The translations under genes were made by a program, and so were the position numbers. Positions 25,178-36,671 of a stretch of DNA of 64,000 nucleotides are shown in pieces. The notes under the pieces were generated by a model, which had not been told where the DNA came from, searched no databases, and saw nothing but the letters and a program-made list of their open reading frames with translations. Each line of letters opens with the position of its first letter. Position 1 is the first letter of the stretch. Origin of the DNA: Prostheceraeus crozeri (lineage: Eukaryota; Platyhelminthes; Polycladida; Euryleptidae); NCBI GenBank assembly GCA_907163375.1, contig CAJQUW010003622.1, positions 248,001 through 312,000 on the forward strand, given 5' to 3'.

Positions 25178-25620
25178 TTGTCTTTTAAGTACAACCACGA
25201 AAATTGGCTTGTCAGCCGGAAATCACGTCCAGTCATCGAAATGTTCACGACAAGAGATAAGCATGATGGATGCCAGTTTTGCTTTAGCGTATTGATTATG
25301 AGATTTGGAGCCGGGCGACGCTCCTTGCCCGAACGACCGACTTTTACTGCATCGGCCGTTATATAGTCCATGCCGATTCCTTCCCCCTTAGATAAACCAC
25401 GACCGGAATCTAAGAAGAAGACCGCATTCATAACAAATAGCAGTGAACAACAACAACATCGGAAGAAACTTTTTCAACCGAATACTTCACCTGACTTTAC
25501 CATTTCCGTCTTCAGTCTACCACTCCTTTAATCTGACTGACTTACTAAGTAACTAACATAATTGCTTTTCTTCATCTATTGTAATCCGTCATACGTTTGT
25601 CAAATCGGAATAAAGCTTTT
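25178..25620 (+). other. Unassigned open stretch with a poly(A) signal, possible retrocopy tail
   Basis: One frame reads from 25178 to about 25515 with a single internal TAG. It includes FGAGRRSLPERPTFTASAV and later SMPIPSPLDKPRPESKKKT. About 90 bp after the final stop comes GGAATAAAGCTTTTTATTATT, an AATAAA signal followed by a short repeat tail. Upstream at 25165-25175 an ATATTTTAG resembles an acceptor. I do not recognise the protein. It could be the 3' end of a retrocopied or LINE-related sequence, or coincidence. Confidence 0.25.
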
Positions 25621-27299
25621 TATTATTATTAACACTGTCTGCTATAATATTTACATATTTATTCACAGAACAATGTTATAGTGTCGCATCGTACAAGCAC
25701 TGCTGGGCCACTTTACAAAAAAGTACATCCAGAACTAAATTAGCACTGGGGATAAGATCGAGAGAACAGAAAGGTTTTGAGGGAGCGTTTGAAAGGATGT
25801 AGATACTGTAGGAATGGTTAATATGAAGAAACAGCTATTGAACAGTTTGCGCAGTTATAGGGACACGACGAATCATCTGTCAAACAGGCGCAGCTATCGT
25901 GATTATTCGATAGTAATCAAAGTTCGAGATTTCGATCTGTAATTCATCAGCAACCCACTTTTGGGTCGCGACCCTGCTATTGGTAAACGCTGGTGTAGAC
26001 ACTTTACTATGGATGACTTGCTTCCATGAGGACCCAGTGAAATCACAGCTACTTCCTCCACTCTAACGAAGCCTTTACACGGATGTCCTTTTATCAAATG
26101 AATTTCTGTTTCAATGCGATCTATCCAATGTGATTCTGAATAAAGACTCATCATTACGTCATCATTTCTGAATGCGACACGTGGTCGCCACATGATTATC
26201 GAATTACCGAAGATGGAAATGTCAATGCACCAAAACTATAAAACATCGATATTAAGGATTAGGCAGACGAATGAATGAAATCAAAGACATTTCATCTGAC
26301 CATAAAGCAACTGAATTTTTGAGGGCTTCTTAAAGAAGTCCTTTAATAACTCGTTTTCAATAATCAGACTAAGTAAAGCATTCGTGTGGAAACGTTAGTT
26401 TATGTTTTCGCCATTTAGACAATTCACTGATCATTTGTCTGAAAACATTTTCAAGAGACATACGCAAGGTTTCACCAACCAGAAAACATAAAACGCTTGT
26501 GAATACTTCAGTGCAGATAAAACCACTTCAAAGAAATTGACAAGCGTTTACCAGCCGAAAGTGATCTTTTTGATAAGTGACAAAACATCAAACACGATTT
26601 CCTTTAATGTGAGTTTGTTCTGAGACTGCTTGTCTTTTTTGTCAAACTTGAAATACGAAGGTAAGAAATCACGTGATGAAGAGATCACTTTTGACTATCA
26701 GCTGTGAAGGTGGTGATAGACGCCACTGATGAAGAAATCTAAGTTAAAGTTGTTTACGATAAATCAATAGAATTTGAGTGAATGAATTTCTTCATACATC
26801 ATTGGAATTTCCATTTCTGGGACATCCAGAAAGATCTTGGTCATCTTCAGATGTCAATCATTTTTGTATCCATGCACTTTCCAATCTCATGTTTCAAGCA
26901 CATGGGAATCAAAGTGCCAACCAAATGAAGCGTGTTTTCTATCATCAGCTTCTTCCATAATGTTCAAATTTAAGCTATTCTAAGGAACCCATATACCCGT
27001 ACAATCTCTGATCACTTTCGTCTTGTACACGCTGACAACTGATTTAACTTGAAAAATTGATCGAAACATTGCTTGACAGATTGGAAAAATACGATTGTCT
27101 GTAACTAACATCATTCTAGGTCACTACTGCCGGACCACGGCAGTAATTGATGTCCTTTACTTTACAACGAGTTAGTGCAAGAACTGGATTCATCGTTGCT
27201 GCACAAATTTCTTCACGTTGTGTGTTGACCTTCCGTTGTGCGTCTCTTCTTCTGTTTGACTCACAGAATTAGATTGTTTAATCGTATCACTTTGCTAGA
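25621..27299. other. Intron, nothing recognised
   Basis: AT-rich with no supported gene. The 96-codon minus-strand frame at 25903-26193 has no domain. Confidence 0.4.
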
Positions 27300-27590
27300 A
27301 GTGCTTTGCACAATTTGGCGTTTTTAATGTTGAACTGGCTGTTCATTGTTCGATTGCTATGGTATTTAGTCAGGAGATTGTGCCATTTCATTTACGTTAC
27401 ATGTTCCAATGCTTCCCTTCTAGTCAAACAGAAAAAGAGACGGCCTGTCTAATTCTGTGGTTTGACTAGAAAGAGCCATTGGAACATTTAACGTTAATGA
27501 AATGGCACGATCTGCTGACACAACACCATAGCAATCGAACAATGTGTCGAGCAGCAAGTTCAGCATTAAACACGTCAAATTATGCGAAGT
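27300..27590. repeat. Inverted repeat, ~130-bp arms
   Basis: Left arm 27300-27429 contains TTCATTGTTCGATTGCTATGG and GTGCCATTTCATTTACG. Right arm 27461-27590 has CCATAGCAATCGAACAATG and GTTAATGAAATGGCAC. TAGTCAAACAGA and its complement flank the loop. A further partial copy of the loop sequence (CTTCTGTTTGACTCACAGAA) lies outside, at about 27248. Foldback-type repeat, no coding capacity. Confidence 0.75.
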
Positions 27591-28383
27591 TGCAGTGAAT
27601 GTTACCAACCGGATCACACATCAAAGAGACACAGTCGATGTCAAGCTCTACAGAGAAGTTTGTGAACTTTTTTCGTGAGCCTGCTAACTTTTTAGATAAT
27701 GATCGGAGGGCCCAACATTATCGAGAAAACTTTTGCGCAATTATCTAAATTCTTCGAATCTGAAGGAATCGTGGCGATCGGAGTATTTTAAAAGAATTCA
27801 CAGCAATCCGCAAGCGACGCACGACTATTTTTCCAATCTCTGTAAGGTATTAAAATTTTCTTTTTGCCAACTTAGTAAGTTCCTACATGTGCCATCGTTT
27901 TGACCAGTCAGGAGGTTGCTTTGGCGCCACAAACGCGCAAGTCAAAACTGCATGGAAAACTTTTCCCCTGTATTCACCTGCAGCAGTATCATTCCCTACC
28001 GAAGAAGTTACATCTACCGAATATGCGCTAGGGGTGTGCTGTAAGTACGTGTATCGGGAACTTGGGATGTGAAAGAATCAATAGACTCGAGAAAAGCAAA
28101 ATAAAAACTTGATGATAAGATGGATCTGTTCCACAAATTTCAATGAGCGAAGATCAATGACAGAAGTGAGGCGAGCTCTAGGAACTGTGGATCACAGAAG
28201 TGTGATAAGATCAAATCACCTCTGATGGTTTGCTCACTTGTAGCGAATGCCTGACTGGTTGTGTCCCAAGAAGATCAAATAGTGATCAAAGATAGATCTG
28301 TTGCATTGGTCTATATTTGATGATAAGCAATGAAAGCAATAAAACCATATATAGTTTGTTAATCTTAACATGCCGAGACCCCG

Positions 28384-28575
28384 AAGGAAAAAAATTCAAG
28401 AGATGATAATAAGATCTTACTTAAATCATTACGGGAACTACAAACGTTTCTGGCTTATTTGCCGTCAACAGTACAATAGGGCATACTGCACTGATGACGG
28501 CAAATAATCCACAAACATTTATAGTTCCCGTAATGATTTAAGTCAGATCTTATTCTCATCTCTTGAATAGTTTTT
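28384..28575. repeat. Inverted repeat, ~90-bp arms
   Basis: The left arm contains TTCAAGAGATGATAATAAGA, AAATCATTACGGGAACTA and TATTTGCCGTCA. The right arm is its complement in reverse (TGACGGCAAATA, TAGTTCCCGTAATGATTT, TCATCTCTTGAA). Foldback element. Confidence 0.85.
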
Positions 28576-28754
28576 TACATAGAATAGACTAGTTATCTTC
28601 CGTTTCTAAGGGAGCAGAAAATACTTGATAACATAAGATTGGAATATTTTGTTCTACATAATAGGGTTGACAATTTAATCAATTTAATAATATATTGGAC
28701 TTTGATGTTCAGTCCGGCCGCCAGCACGAGTTATTGCAGGGAACGATGTCGACA

Positions 28755-28995
28755 ATGACACTTTCACAGAATGATATACGGCAGTACACCTTATGGCTAC
28801 TGCGAAACTGCGCGTCTACCGAGTTCTTTCCAATTTTTCTTCCTTTCAGAAAGTATATAAGAAAACACAAGTAAATACAATGGGAATCAGACTGAGCTTA
28901 TTGGCAAAATTACTTTTGTCTAGGTTTTCTCTAATTAAGTGAAAACCACTGAGATTAGAACCATAATTTCTGGCATGGAATGTCTTCAGAGCATT
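28755..28995 (+). repeat. SINE-B copy
   Basis: Shares ACTTTCACAGAATGATA, TTTCCAATTTTTCTTCCTTTC, AATGGGAATCAGACTGA and TTTCTGGCATGGAATGT with the copies near 4.0 kb and 31.2 kb. Confidence 0.7.
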
Positions 28996-29357
28996 CAGGT
29001 ATGCGAGAATGTGGTTTACAGCACTTAATTTCAGCTAAAATTTGATGAAAATGCTGTTTGACCATATCAAGATGCTTGCGAAATCTAAAATGTGCTTGTG
29101 CTTAGATTCATTGACGAACGAAGGTTCATATACATATGATTGTTGACCCTATACTGCCCAAACCATCTTAGGAAAATCATCAAAATCATTAGGAAAATGT
29201 CATGTTCTGAGGAAAGTTGTTATTCAGTGTCATAGCACACAACCGAGAGCTTAAAGACAAATGAGTGTTACGGAACTATAATAATGAGTTTGTGTATTAT
29301 AATAAACGATGGGCAGTTCAGCCAAAAAAGCATTTATAACAATCAAACTGATTTTTT

Positions 29358-30137
29358 TTCAACTCCTCCATTACGAAAATGTATCATGAAAAATATCATG
29401 ATGTCATGACATAAATATGGGTTCATGATATTATTAATGATACAAGTATCATTTGGTGAAAGTTAATGATATTTTAATAATATTTCAGCTGCTACAAATA
29501 TTATGAACATAGTAATGATATTTCTTTAATGACTTTATAGTTTCGGAAATGTCATTCAGTTAAATTGACTATATTTTGATGAATGTGAAACATTTATTGA
29601 ATATTATTGAAGGTGGAGGAAAATTACATGATATTTATATTATCGTTTTGCATAACACATGATATTTACGTTATGCTTTTGCGCATGCAACTGTCTGAAT
29701 GTGATTCATTGTTGAGATGATGTCGTTGTGTATAGCCTTGTTTCTGTAAACTAATTGGATAGTTCATCCTTCAAATTTTGAATTGACATTGCCGTGTATT
29801 AGTTAATCACAAAGTTCATGTCTGACTTAAAGGCAGTTCTTTTGTGCAATAATAGCTACCATTGAAAAATTGTTGTTTTGTTTATCTGGCAAATCATTTC
29901 TTTCTTACACGCATGACATGTGTCAGTAGGTAATTTGCAATTTCGCCTATTCTAGACATCCACAAAAATATCATTATGATACTATCATAAATTTCTATGA
30001 TAATGAGAACGAAAATACCATGGGAGTTAATGATGGTCTCATAATGATATTTTTGATGATATCTGGTTTCAAAATATCATGGGATGATGACATTAAAATA
30101 TCATGAAGCTTGATGATACATTTCCGCAAGGGTTGAA
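29358..30137. mobile_element. Non-autonomous element rich in ATGATATT subrepeats (~780 bp)
   Basis: The left end, TTCAACTCCTCCATTACG then AAATGTATCATGAA, matches the complement of the right end (TTCATGATATTTTAATG further in, then ATGATACATTTCCGCAAGG and GTTGAA). Inside both ends, ATCATGATATT-like motifs recur in both orientations. No transposase frame. DNA transposon-derived by structure; superfamily unknown. Confidence 0.6.
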
Positions 30138-31144
30138 GTTCCGTAAGTGATGCAAAACCAAAATGAAAAAATTTTGTTGTGACACAAGTAAAAGAGTACA
30201 TCAGGTATTACACACTGCCTAAGTTCAAGAAACTGTTTTGTGCTTGGTAATGCAATGCAATACCGCCTAATTTTTGGTATAATTTGGTTACAGCATGATA
30301 TAACATAAAAATCATCTATTAGACTATATCTGTACTTGGATCAAGGATGCCACCATCCCATTGAACTTTTGTGATTGTCTCATTGAACAGTTGTGGATCC
30401 AACCAGCAATTTATGTAATAACTTTCCTAGTGGGCATAATTTCTTCGTTTTTACACAGCAATTTCATCGATTTCTTGTAATATCGGTAACGAGGCAATTT
30501 TTGTAATTACCGTGTAGGTAATGGATCATGGATGGTATTCTCGTCTCTCCAAGAAGCGATTAAAGCTATGGTTGTGAATATGAAATTGAAAAAAATGAGT
30601 CTAGTAATGTAGGCCTACCCAATATTCTGCAAAGTATGTGAATATGTATATAATGTTTCTCAAGCATCAATTATGGCTAATAATCTTAACATGTTATGAT
30701 AAATGTTGCTTGATAATTAAAAACACAATTCATCTAAAAATTCACTAAATTCACAATATTGGTGCGTTATATAGATCTTTCACACAATGTCCATTGTGTA
30801 TTATAATGTACAAACTTGTTCATTGATCAAAATTGTCTTATATATTAGCATTTAACTTAGACAAAGCTCAGAATATCTCAATTACATCTCTTTCTACAGT
30901 CACTAATTTTTTGGGCGACAAAAAATTTACCTGGTCGCCTGGTTCACACAAGCTGAATAGGGGTGTAGACGAGAGCAGCTGAAAAGATGCGTGATAAGAC
31001 AACATCAGGCCAGTGACGAGCAGTGAGTGCACTTCTTGTGTGCTACAAAGATCGGCTGAAACCAGCATCGCAATATTTGCATGAAGGGTGAAAAAGTTTG
31101 TTCATTAGATTGCACCGTGGGCAGTTCAAGGTTAACAAAGTATG
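30138..31144. other. Intron, nothing recognised
   Basis: AT-rich, no exon or repeat supported. Confidence 0.4.
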
Positions 31145-31385
31145 ACTTGAACACATTCCATGCCAAAAATTATGGCTGTGGACTTAGTGCTCCTCATTTA
31201 ATAAGAGAAAACACAAGTATATGTCATGTAAACCTCAGACTGCTTCCCATTGGACTTGCATGTGTTTTTTTAATTTGATTTAATTTGACAACGGTTTTCG
31301 TCGATCCTGTCTGACAAGTAGAGGAACCGGGTAGAACTTGGCGCAGATTCATAGTAGCATCATTCAGTGAAAATCCCCTTTTCGA
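31145..31385 (-). repeat. SINE-B copy 118 bp from the HMG exon donor
   Basis: Reads on the minus strand: TTTTCACTGAATGATGC, GTTCCTCTACTTGTCAGACA, CAAGTCCAATGGGAAGCAGT, AATTTTTGGCATGGAATGTG. Same order as the plus-strand copy at 28755-28995. It lies inside the TCF intron just after the HMG exon. Confidence 0.75.
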
Positions 31386-31502
31386 CATAGCACCCTGCAG
31401 AAAAACATGTTGGCGGAGGACTATATAAGCGAGAAGAATGCAATAAAACACGAGAAGCGTCAAATAATACTTCGAGCATTATGTGACACTATTTTTCCTC
31501 AC

Positions 31503-32249
31503 CTTTGTTGACATCTCCAGAATCAGAATGAACCTTCCTCTTCTTTCGTCGTTTTGCCGTGGCTGCGTAATTGTCGCGTGCAGACCAGCCAGGATACAAT
31601 TGCATGTGCAGTTCCTTCTCTTTTCGGGCCATTTCATAATACTTTGCTTGGTCCTCTCGTGACAGCGCATGCCACTTTCTTCCCAAGATTTGGTTGATAG
31701 CCGCAGACTCCTTTAGCGTACATTCGGAGACAACTTGCGCCCTCATCTCCTTCATGAATAACATGAATGCATTCAGTGGCTTCTTGATATGGGGCCGCTT
31801 TGGTTTCTCAGGCTCCACTTGACTCATTTTCATGGCCGGATGACTCCGAATATCGTGTTGACTCCGTATCAGATGTGAAGGTTCTCCGTGACTCTGTGCA
31901 GAGCTGGCCATCGAATGCTGCAAGCTGTCCTTGTTAGCGCTCGACACCGAGTGCGAGCCGGCGAAACCGGGCATAAGGGAGTGACCATGGGCTGGGGGAG
32001 CCATTAAACTGGCCTGTGTAGCTGGACTGCCATGCATGGGATGCAGGAGAGTAGGAGAAAAGCGGCCAGCCAGGGACGGATGGGAGATAAGGCCACCAGG
32101 GGAGTAAGGATTGCGAATAGGAGTATGGTATCCGGCTGCATGGCCAGCTGTTTGCCATTGAGAGAAGTCCGCGGCTCCGTAAAGAGGGTGTGAGGCAAAC
32201 TGACCGGGCGATGGCGTAGGAATGGCGTACATGGGCGCACGATGGAGGC
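31503..32249 (-). CDS. pan: TCF/LEF HMG-box exon
   Basis: Internal exon of 249 codons' worth. It begins after a pyrimidine-rich acceptor (TTTGTCCCTCTAG) with two bases of a split Gly codon, then [15 protein letters not shown]. It ends [10 protein letters not shown] plus one base at the donor AAAG|GTGAGG. The first ~140 residues are Pro/Ser/His/Gly-rich, like the TCF central region. The HMG box follows, starting at [17 protein letters not shown] and continuing through [38 protein letters not shown] and [11 protein letters not shown]. It is almost identical to fly and vertebrate TCFs and binds and bends the CTTTGA-type Wnt-response element. The basic tail KRRKKRKV is the expected nuclear signal. 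Between ARDNY and the basic run is AATA, where vertebrate TCFs go straight into Gly-Lys-rich sequence. Reading on past the donor gives only GEEK and a stop, so splicing is needed. Confidence 0.97.
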
Positions 32250-34489
32250 CTAGAGGGACAAACAGAGAAAATTAAGGATGAACTAGAATGTCGAGCGTCA
32301 TTCATAGCAACAGAGATTTTGAATTACAAATACTCGCAATTTAAAAACATCTAAATTAGTTGCCGTTTGCATAAGTCCATAGCCACATTCCACGTGCGAG
32401 AGTTCCGGTTAAACTGGTTTCAGTTATATCGATGTGTTTGGACAGTATATTTCACGTTCTTGGAGTTTGACATGATGTCCCACTCAAACACAGGCTTGGA
32501 AAAGCAGTTAAATCAATTTTGTGAAAGAAACTTTAGTGTGAACATAATTATCAATGCTTTCTCTAAGCATTCATAATGTAATTATCAATACACGAGGATC
32601 AACTACACAAACTGGCCGTGTGAAGAGTAGAATTTCAGAATGCATCGCAGTGCAGGAGAATGAATGTCACTTCATAATGGATCATTCCACTGCTGAAATT
32701 TCAGTTTTGAATTGACAGCAATTTGAAGAATAAGAATTTTAGAATAATCTAGACAGGTTTGAAGCTCTCATTATTAAAAGAACAGGCCCTACATGATAAA
32801 TACACTCGTACATAGGCCAAAACCTGATGTACTAGGAGATCAGAAAAATTGAGAACCAGTGTCTGCTAGAAATCCGGTCAATCTCAGAATACCGGTGCCT
32901 ATTTGAAATCCACTGTGATAAAAATAACGAAACAAGTGTCAGGAGGGTAATTCGTTGAAACCAATACAAATAATGGTAAGTTGAGTTGTATAGCAAGGCT
33001 ACTGATATCCTACAGAATCTGATAGTTCATTACTGGACGTATAAAAAAGCTTTTCTGTGACTATTGAAGTGAAGAAAGTCCAAAAAGCCTTTTTCCATCA
33101 ACAGCAAATATCTGCATGATATAATATTTATATGATGCTGTGGTGTGATAAAACGATAAATCATTACAGTTTTGGATGCTTTCATTGCATCATTAGTGCC
33201 ATATTACAATAATTCTCATCAATCTTGAACCAATCTATTCAATACGCGCACAATGGATATATGACGTCAAAAAACCAATTCTAATCAAAATGGTGAACTC
33301 ATTTTTGAAACTCCGCAAAATTTAAATGACAGCTACTTATGTTAAAGAAAATGTGACAATCAAACTTAATGAGTCAATCTGATTAGTTTTTATTCGTTTC
33401 ATGAGAGGAAAGAAAATATATTAGAGGAAATATTTGCTTCTTTTTAGCTATATGCATTCAAGGTTAATATCTTAGATATTGGACTATCACAGATAAGTAT
33501 GAAAACGGAAAGGCGTAGAAATTACAAATGGTCTAAATTGAACATTTTCATAAATTGAGACTTCGAAGTTTAATTTAAACTTGTGGAAATATCATTTAGT
33601 TTAATGAAGTACTTAATAGTGACAAGTAGGGCTATATCTAATAAATATAAATGTCATTAAATGTAAAACTTTATTATTCCGGCTGTCTATAAAGTATTGT
33701 CAATTTAAATCGTCCCTCGATAGAAGTAGCGATGCGGATTTAACAAAAATTGTGTGGAAATAAAAATTAAAGAAACATTTTCATAATAATTTGCGACATT
33801 ATTCAAGATCATGACAGCTTATTTTCAACGACAATTTCATTAATTCGAAATTATTTTGGTGTCATTTAAAATTCATTTTATGCAGTACAATGTATATAAT
33901 CAAATTTTGCAAATTTTATTTGAAATACAAAAAGTCTCACAAAATTTAACACAGGATGTCATGTTCTTGGAAATAATGGTCAACGTGGTGGTATTCTTGT
34001 TTGTATTTTAAGTTTGCTGCTGACCAGTCGCATGGGAATTACATAAAGGAAAGCTGCGAGAATATTTGAATCCATTATTTTTTGCCAGACGATGACTATC
34101 AATGACAGCTGAAAGATCTCGATAAGATCAAATCTATTTGATGAGGATAAATGATATTGAGAAAATATGCTGATACGTCAATTTACGTCAATTAATTCTT
34201 AACTTCAAATTAATTTCACATTGCTTTACCTCAATTAGCATTACAATTAAAGGCATCAAGCTCAAATCACACTGAATTATCACAGAGCATTAAGTGCATT
34301 AAATGCATGTACATGCAGCTATATTCATTATGTTTAGTTCTAGCATGATTTATAGTGATAAAAATGAATCATTTTATGTAAGCTTCTGTTACTATATGTT
34401 TGATGAACATGTAGACCTATATACGCCGATGCATTAAGAGTGACCGATGCTCTGTAATATTGAATGCTACATCAAATAACATTGGTCTA
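32250..34489. other. Intron upstream of the HMG exon
   Basis: Starts with the acceptor tract of the HMG exon. AT-rich; no further TCF exon recognised. Confidence 0.45.
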
Positions 34490-36342
34490 TAGGTCATCAC
34501 ATAAAAAATTGCGTTTTTTATATGGTTCATTTAATTGGATTCTATGATATTATTCTTTATCATTTTATTCTTTTGTAAACAAGTTTGTGTCATATCTGTA
34601 AACCGTTCATTGTCTCTACTATATTGCATGGATATCTATATAGTAAGGGGATGAGACACTCTACTCAAAATCAATTTAGCTCTATACCAACTCGGTGTTA
34701 CTTGAATCAAAGAACTTTGTAAGTTACAATACGGCAACGGCAATAATACAGTTCAGATGTTGAACTGCAATAAGCCTAAGTCAAATTCATTTCATTTTGA
34801 AATGAAAACAATTTATCGTGTAGAAGACGACTGCTTCGTATCAGTAAAGAAATCAGCCATAGCTATAACTTATTGATTTTCCAACGAGTCAAAAAATCGA
34901 CGTTTGAATGTGCACATGGATTTCTTTTTCATTTGCGACTATTCTCATCTACGGAGTGTTCGGAATCCTTACTATACAGATATCCATGTATATTGTCTCT
35001 GGTTTGTTCCATGTTTGTTCCATCATGGCCACTTTTCACATGAATCATAGATATCTTAAACACAATCATCATTATCTTTAACATGGATTCACTTTGAAAT
35101 CAATTTTAATTTTGATTCCGAAAACCAGCATTCATTTTGACTGCCGCAATGGAGATCAACAGTCGTGACATCAACCTAATCGTCGAGACTTTAAGAAGAA
35201 ATAACTTTAAAGGCACAAAAATACACGAGATCATAACAACTGCTTGGGGTGATAAGCGGATATCAGTTAGACGTGTACAACAAGTTATGACTGAGTTTGG
35301 AGAAGGTCGCATTCAATTTGACAGAATTGATGGAAGTAGGCGTCCAAAGTCTCAGAAAAGAATCGATCTTACTCAAATGGTTGCTGATGAGGTGACCGTG
35401 AATAGGAGAATTACGTGCTACGAGCTTGCTGATAAATTGGATACAAATCATAGAATGATTTACGACATCCTGACAGAAGACCTGCATATGCGATCAATCC
35501 AAGATAAGTGGGTGCCACATAATTTATCCGAGGCAAACAAAGAGGCTCGTGTATCGTGCTGCACTGAGCTTATTGAGAAATTTACAAGGCGCAATATCCA
35601 TCACAATCTTGTAGTTGCAGACGAGAAATGGTTTTTCTGTAGGCCAGTTGGTTGTCCTCAAACCAGAAGGTCTTGGTGTTCAGCTGATGGTGATGTTGAT
35701 AGAGATCAAATTCCTAAACGTTTAACCGTCGACAGAAAGTTCATGGCAATTGTTGCTGTGAATTTTTATGGATTATCGTTTTCTACAGTACTTGAAAGGA
35801 ATCAGTCTGTAGATTCCGAATTGTATACTAATTTTCTGATTGACACAGTTAATTCTTTCACTAACCATGATTTAAGAAATGAAAGAAGAGAGGTGTCATG
35901 GGAGAATATGGTTTTGATGCATGATAACGCTCGACCACATGTATCACGCCACACTCAAAACTTTTTGGCAGACAAGAATGTTCAGCTACTGTATCAAGCT
36001 CCATATTCACCTGACTTAAATATATGTGATCGCATGATATTTCCTGCTTTGGAAATGAAGAGAAGTGATTTGGAGTTAATGACAAAGGAATCTTTAGAAT
36101 CCTACTTAAATGAAACTTTGACTTTTACTCCACAAGTAATGAGAAGAGCAGCATTGAAATTGATTGACCACTGCAGAAATGTGATTGCTGCAAACGGCAA
36201 TTATTTGTGAGTTACTTACTGTCTTACTGACCCCCATTACCCCCATTTACTGAGCCCCCCATTTATAATAATGCCATAATAATGTTTTCAATTGCCATTA
36301 AAAAATCAATTATAAAAACGCAGTTTTTTATGTGATGACCAA
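34490..36342 (+). mobile_element. Apparently intact mariner transposon (1.85 kb)
   Basis: The left end, GGTCATCACATAAAAAATTG, and the right end, CAGTTTTTTATGTGATGACC, are near-perfect ~30-bp inverted repeats. TA lies outside both (34488-34489 and 36343-36344), the canonical duplication. A single uninterrupted transposase gene fills the right half; about 650 bp of non-coding leader precedes it. Clean ends plus an open frame point to recent insertion in the TCF intron. Confidence 0.93.
35149..36210 (+). CDS. Mariner transposase, full length
   Basis: 353 residues from the ATG at 35149 (GCCGCAATGG context; an upstream in-frame TTG is not needed). The N-terminus has paired helix-turn-helix segments (VETLRRNNFKGTKIHEIIT and ITCYELADKLDTNHRMIYDI) that would bind the terminal repeats. 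The linker WVPHNLSEANKEAR corresponds to mariner's WVPHxL motif. The catalytic triad is VVADEKWFF, MVLMHDNARPHVS and YSPDLNICD, with 34 residues between the last two Asp: classic DD34D. The length is normal for mariner. It acts in the nucleus by cut-and-paste at TA sites. After the last Asp the usual Tyr/His-Leu-Phe is replaced by RMIFPALE, so activity is uncertain although the frame is whole. The gene runs opposite to TCF. Confidence 0.93.
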   Translation: MEINSRDINLIVETLRRNNFKGTKIHEIITTAWGDKRISVRRVQQVMTEFGEGRIQFDRIDGSRRPKSQKRIDLTQMVADEVTVNRRITCYELADKLDTNHRMIYDILTEDLHMRSIQDKWVPHNLSEANKEARVSCCTELIEKFTRRNIHHNLVVADEKWFFCRPVGCPQTRRSWCSADGDVDRDQIPKRLTVDRKFMAIVAVNFYGLSFSTVLERNQSVDSELYTNFLIDTVNSFTNHDLRNERREVSWENMVLMHDNARPHVSRHTQNFLADKNVQLLYQAPYSPDLNICDRMIFPALEMKRSDLELMTKESLESYLNETLTFTPQVMRRAALKLIDHCRNVIAANGNYL

Positions 36343-36640
36343 TAGAATCTGTTTGTGATCATTGTGACAGAATGCATCTAATGCAAGCAGCATCGCTATA
36401 GCACGTTCGTATAATGCTGCTATATCTTATTACGCAAAATAGTTTTCAAATTGTCTGACAACTTAGAAAATAAATTATGATTGATATAAAGCTAACAAAA
36501 TTTCTTTTCAATCTGTATAATATTCGAAGCATAAATGTTAGCTTATACCATATCTTATTATATTCCATTCAAGAATCCTAGAAATAAATTGCACTACTCA
36601 TCTTCCAATCAGTCAATTGCAATTATTCGACAAAAAATGA

Positions 36641-36671
36641 TTACCGATGCAATTATTCGACATCGGTAATC
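36641..36671. repeat. Short perfect hairpin
   Basis: GATTACCGATG and CATCGGTAATC are exact complements around a CAATTATTCGA loop. The loop sequence also occurs just upstream at about 36620. Function unknown. Confidence 0.7.
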
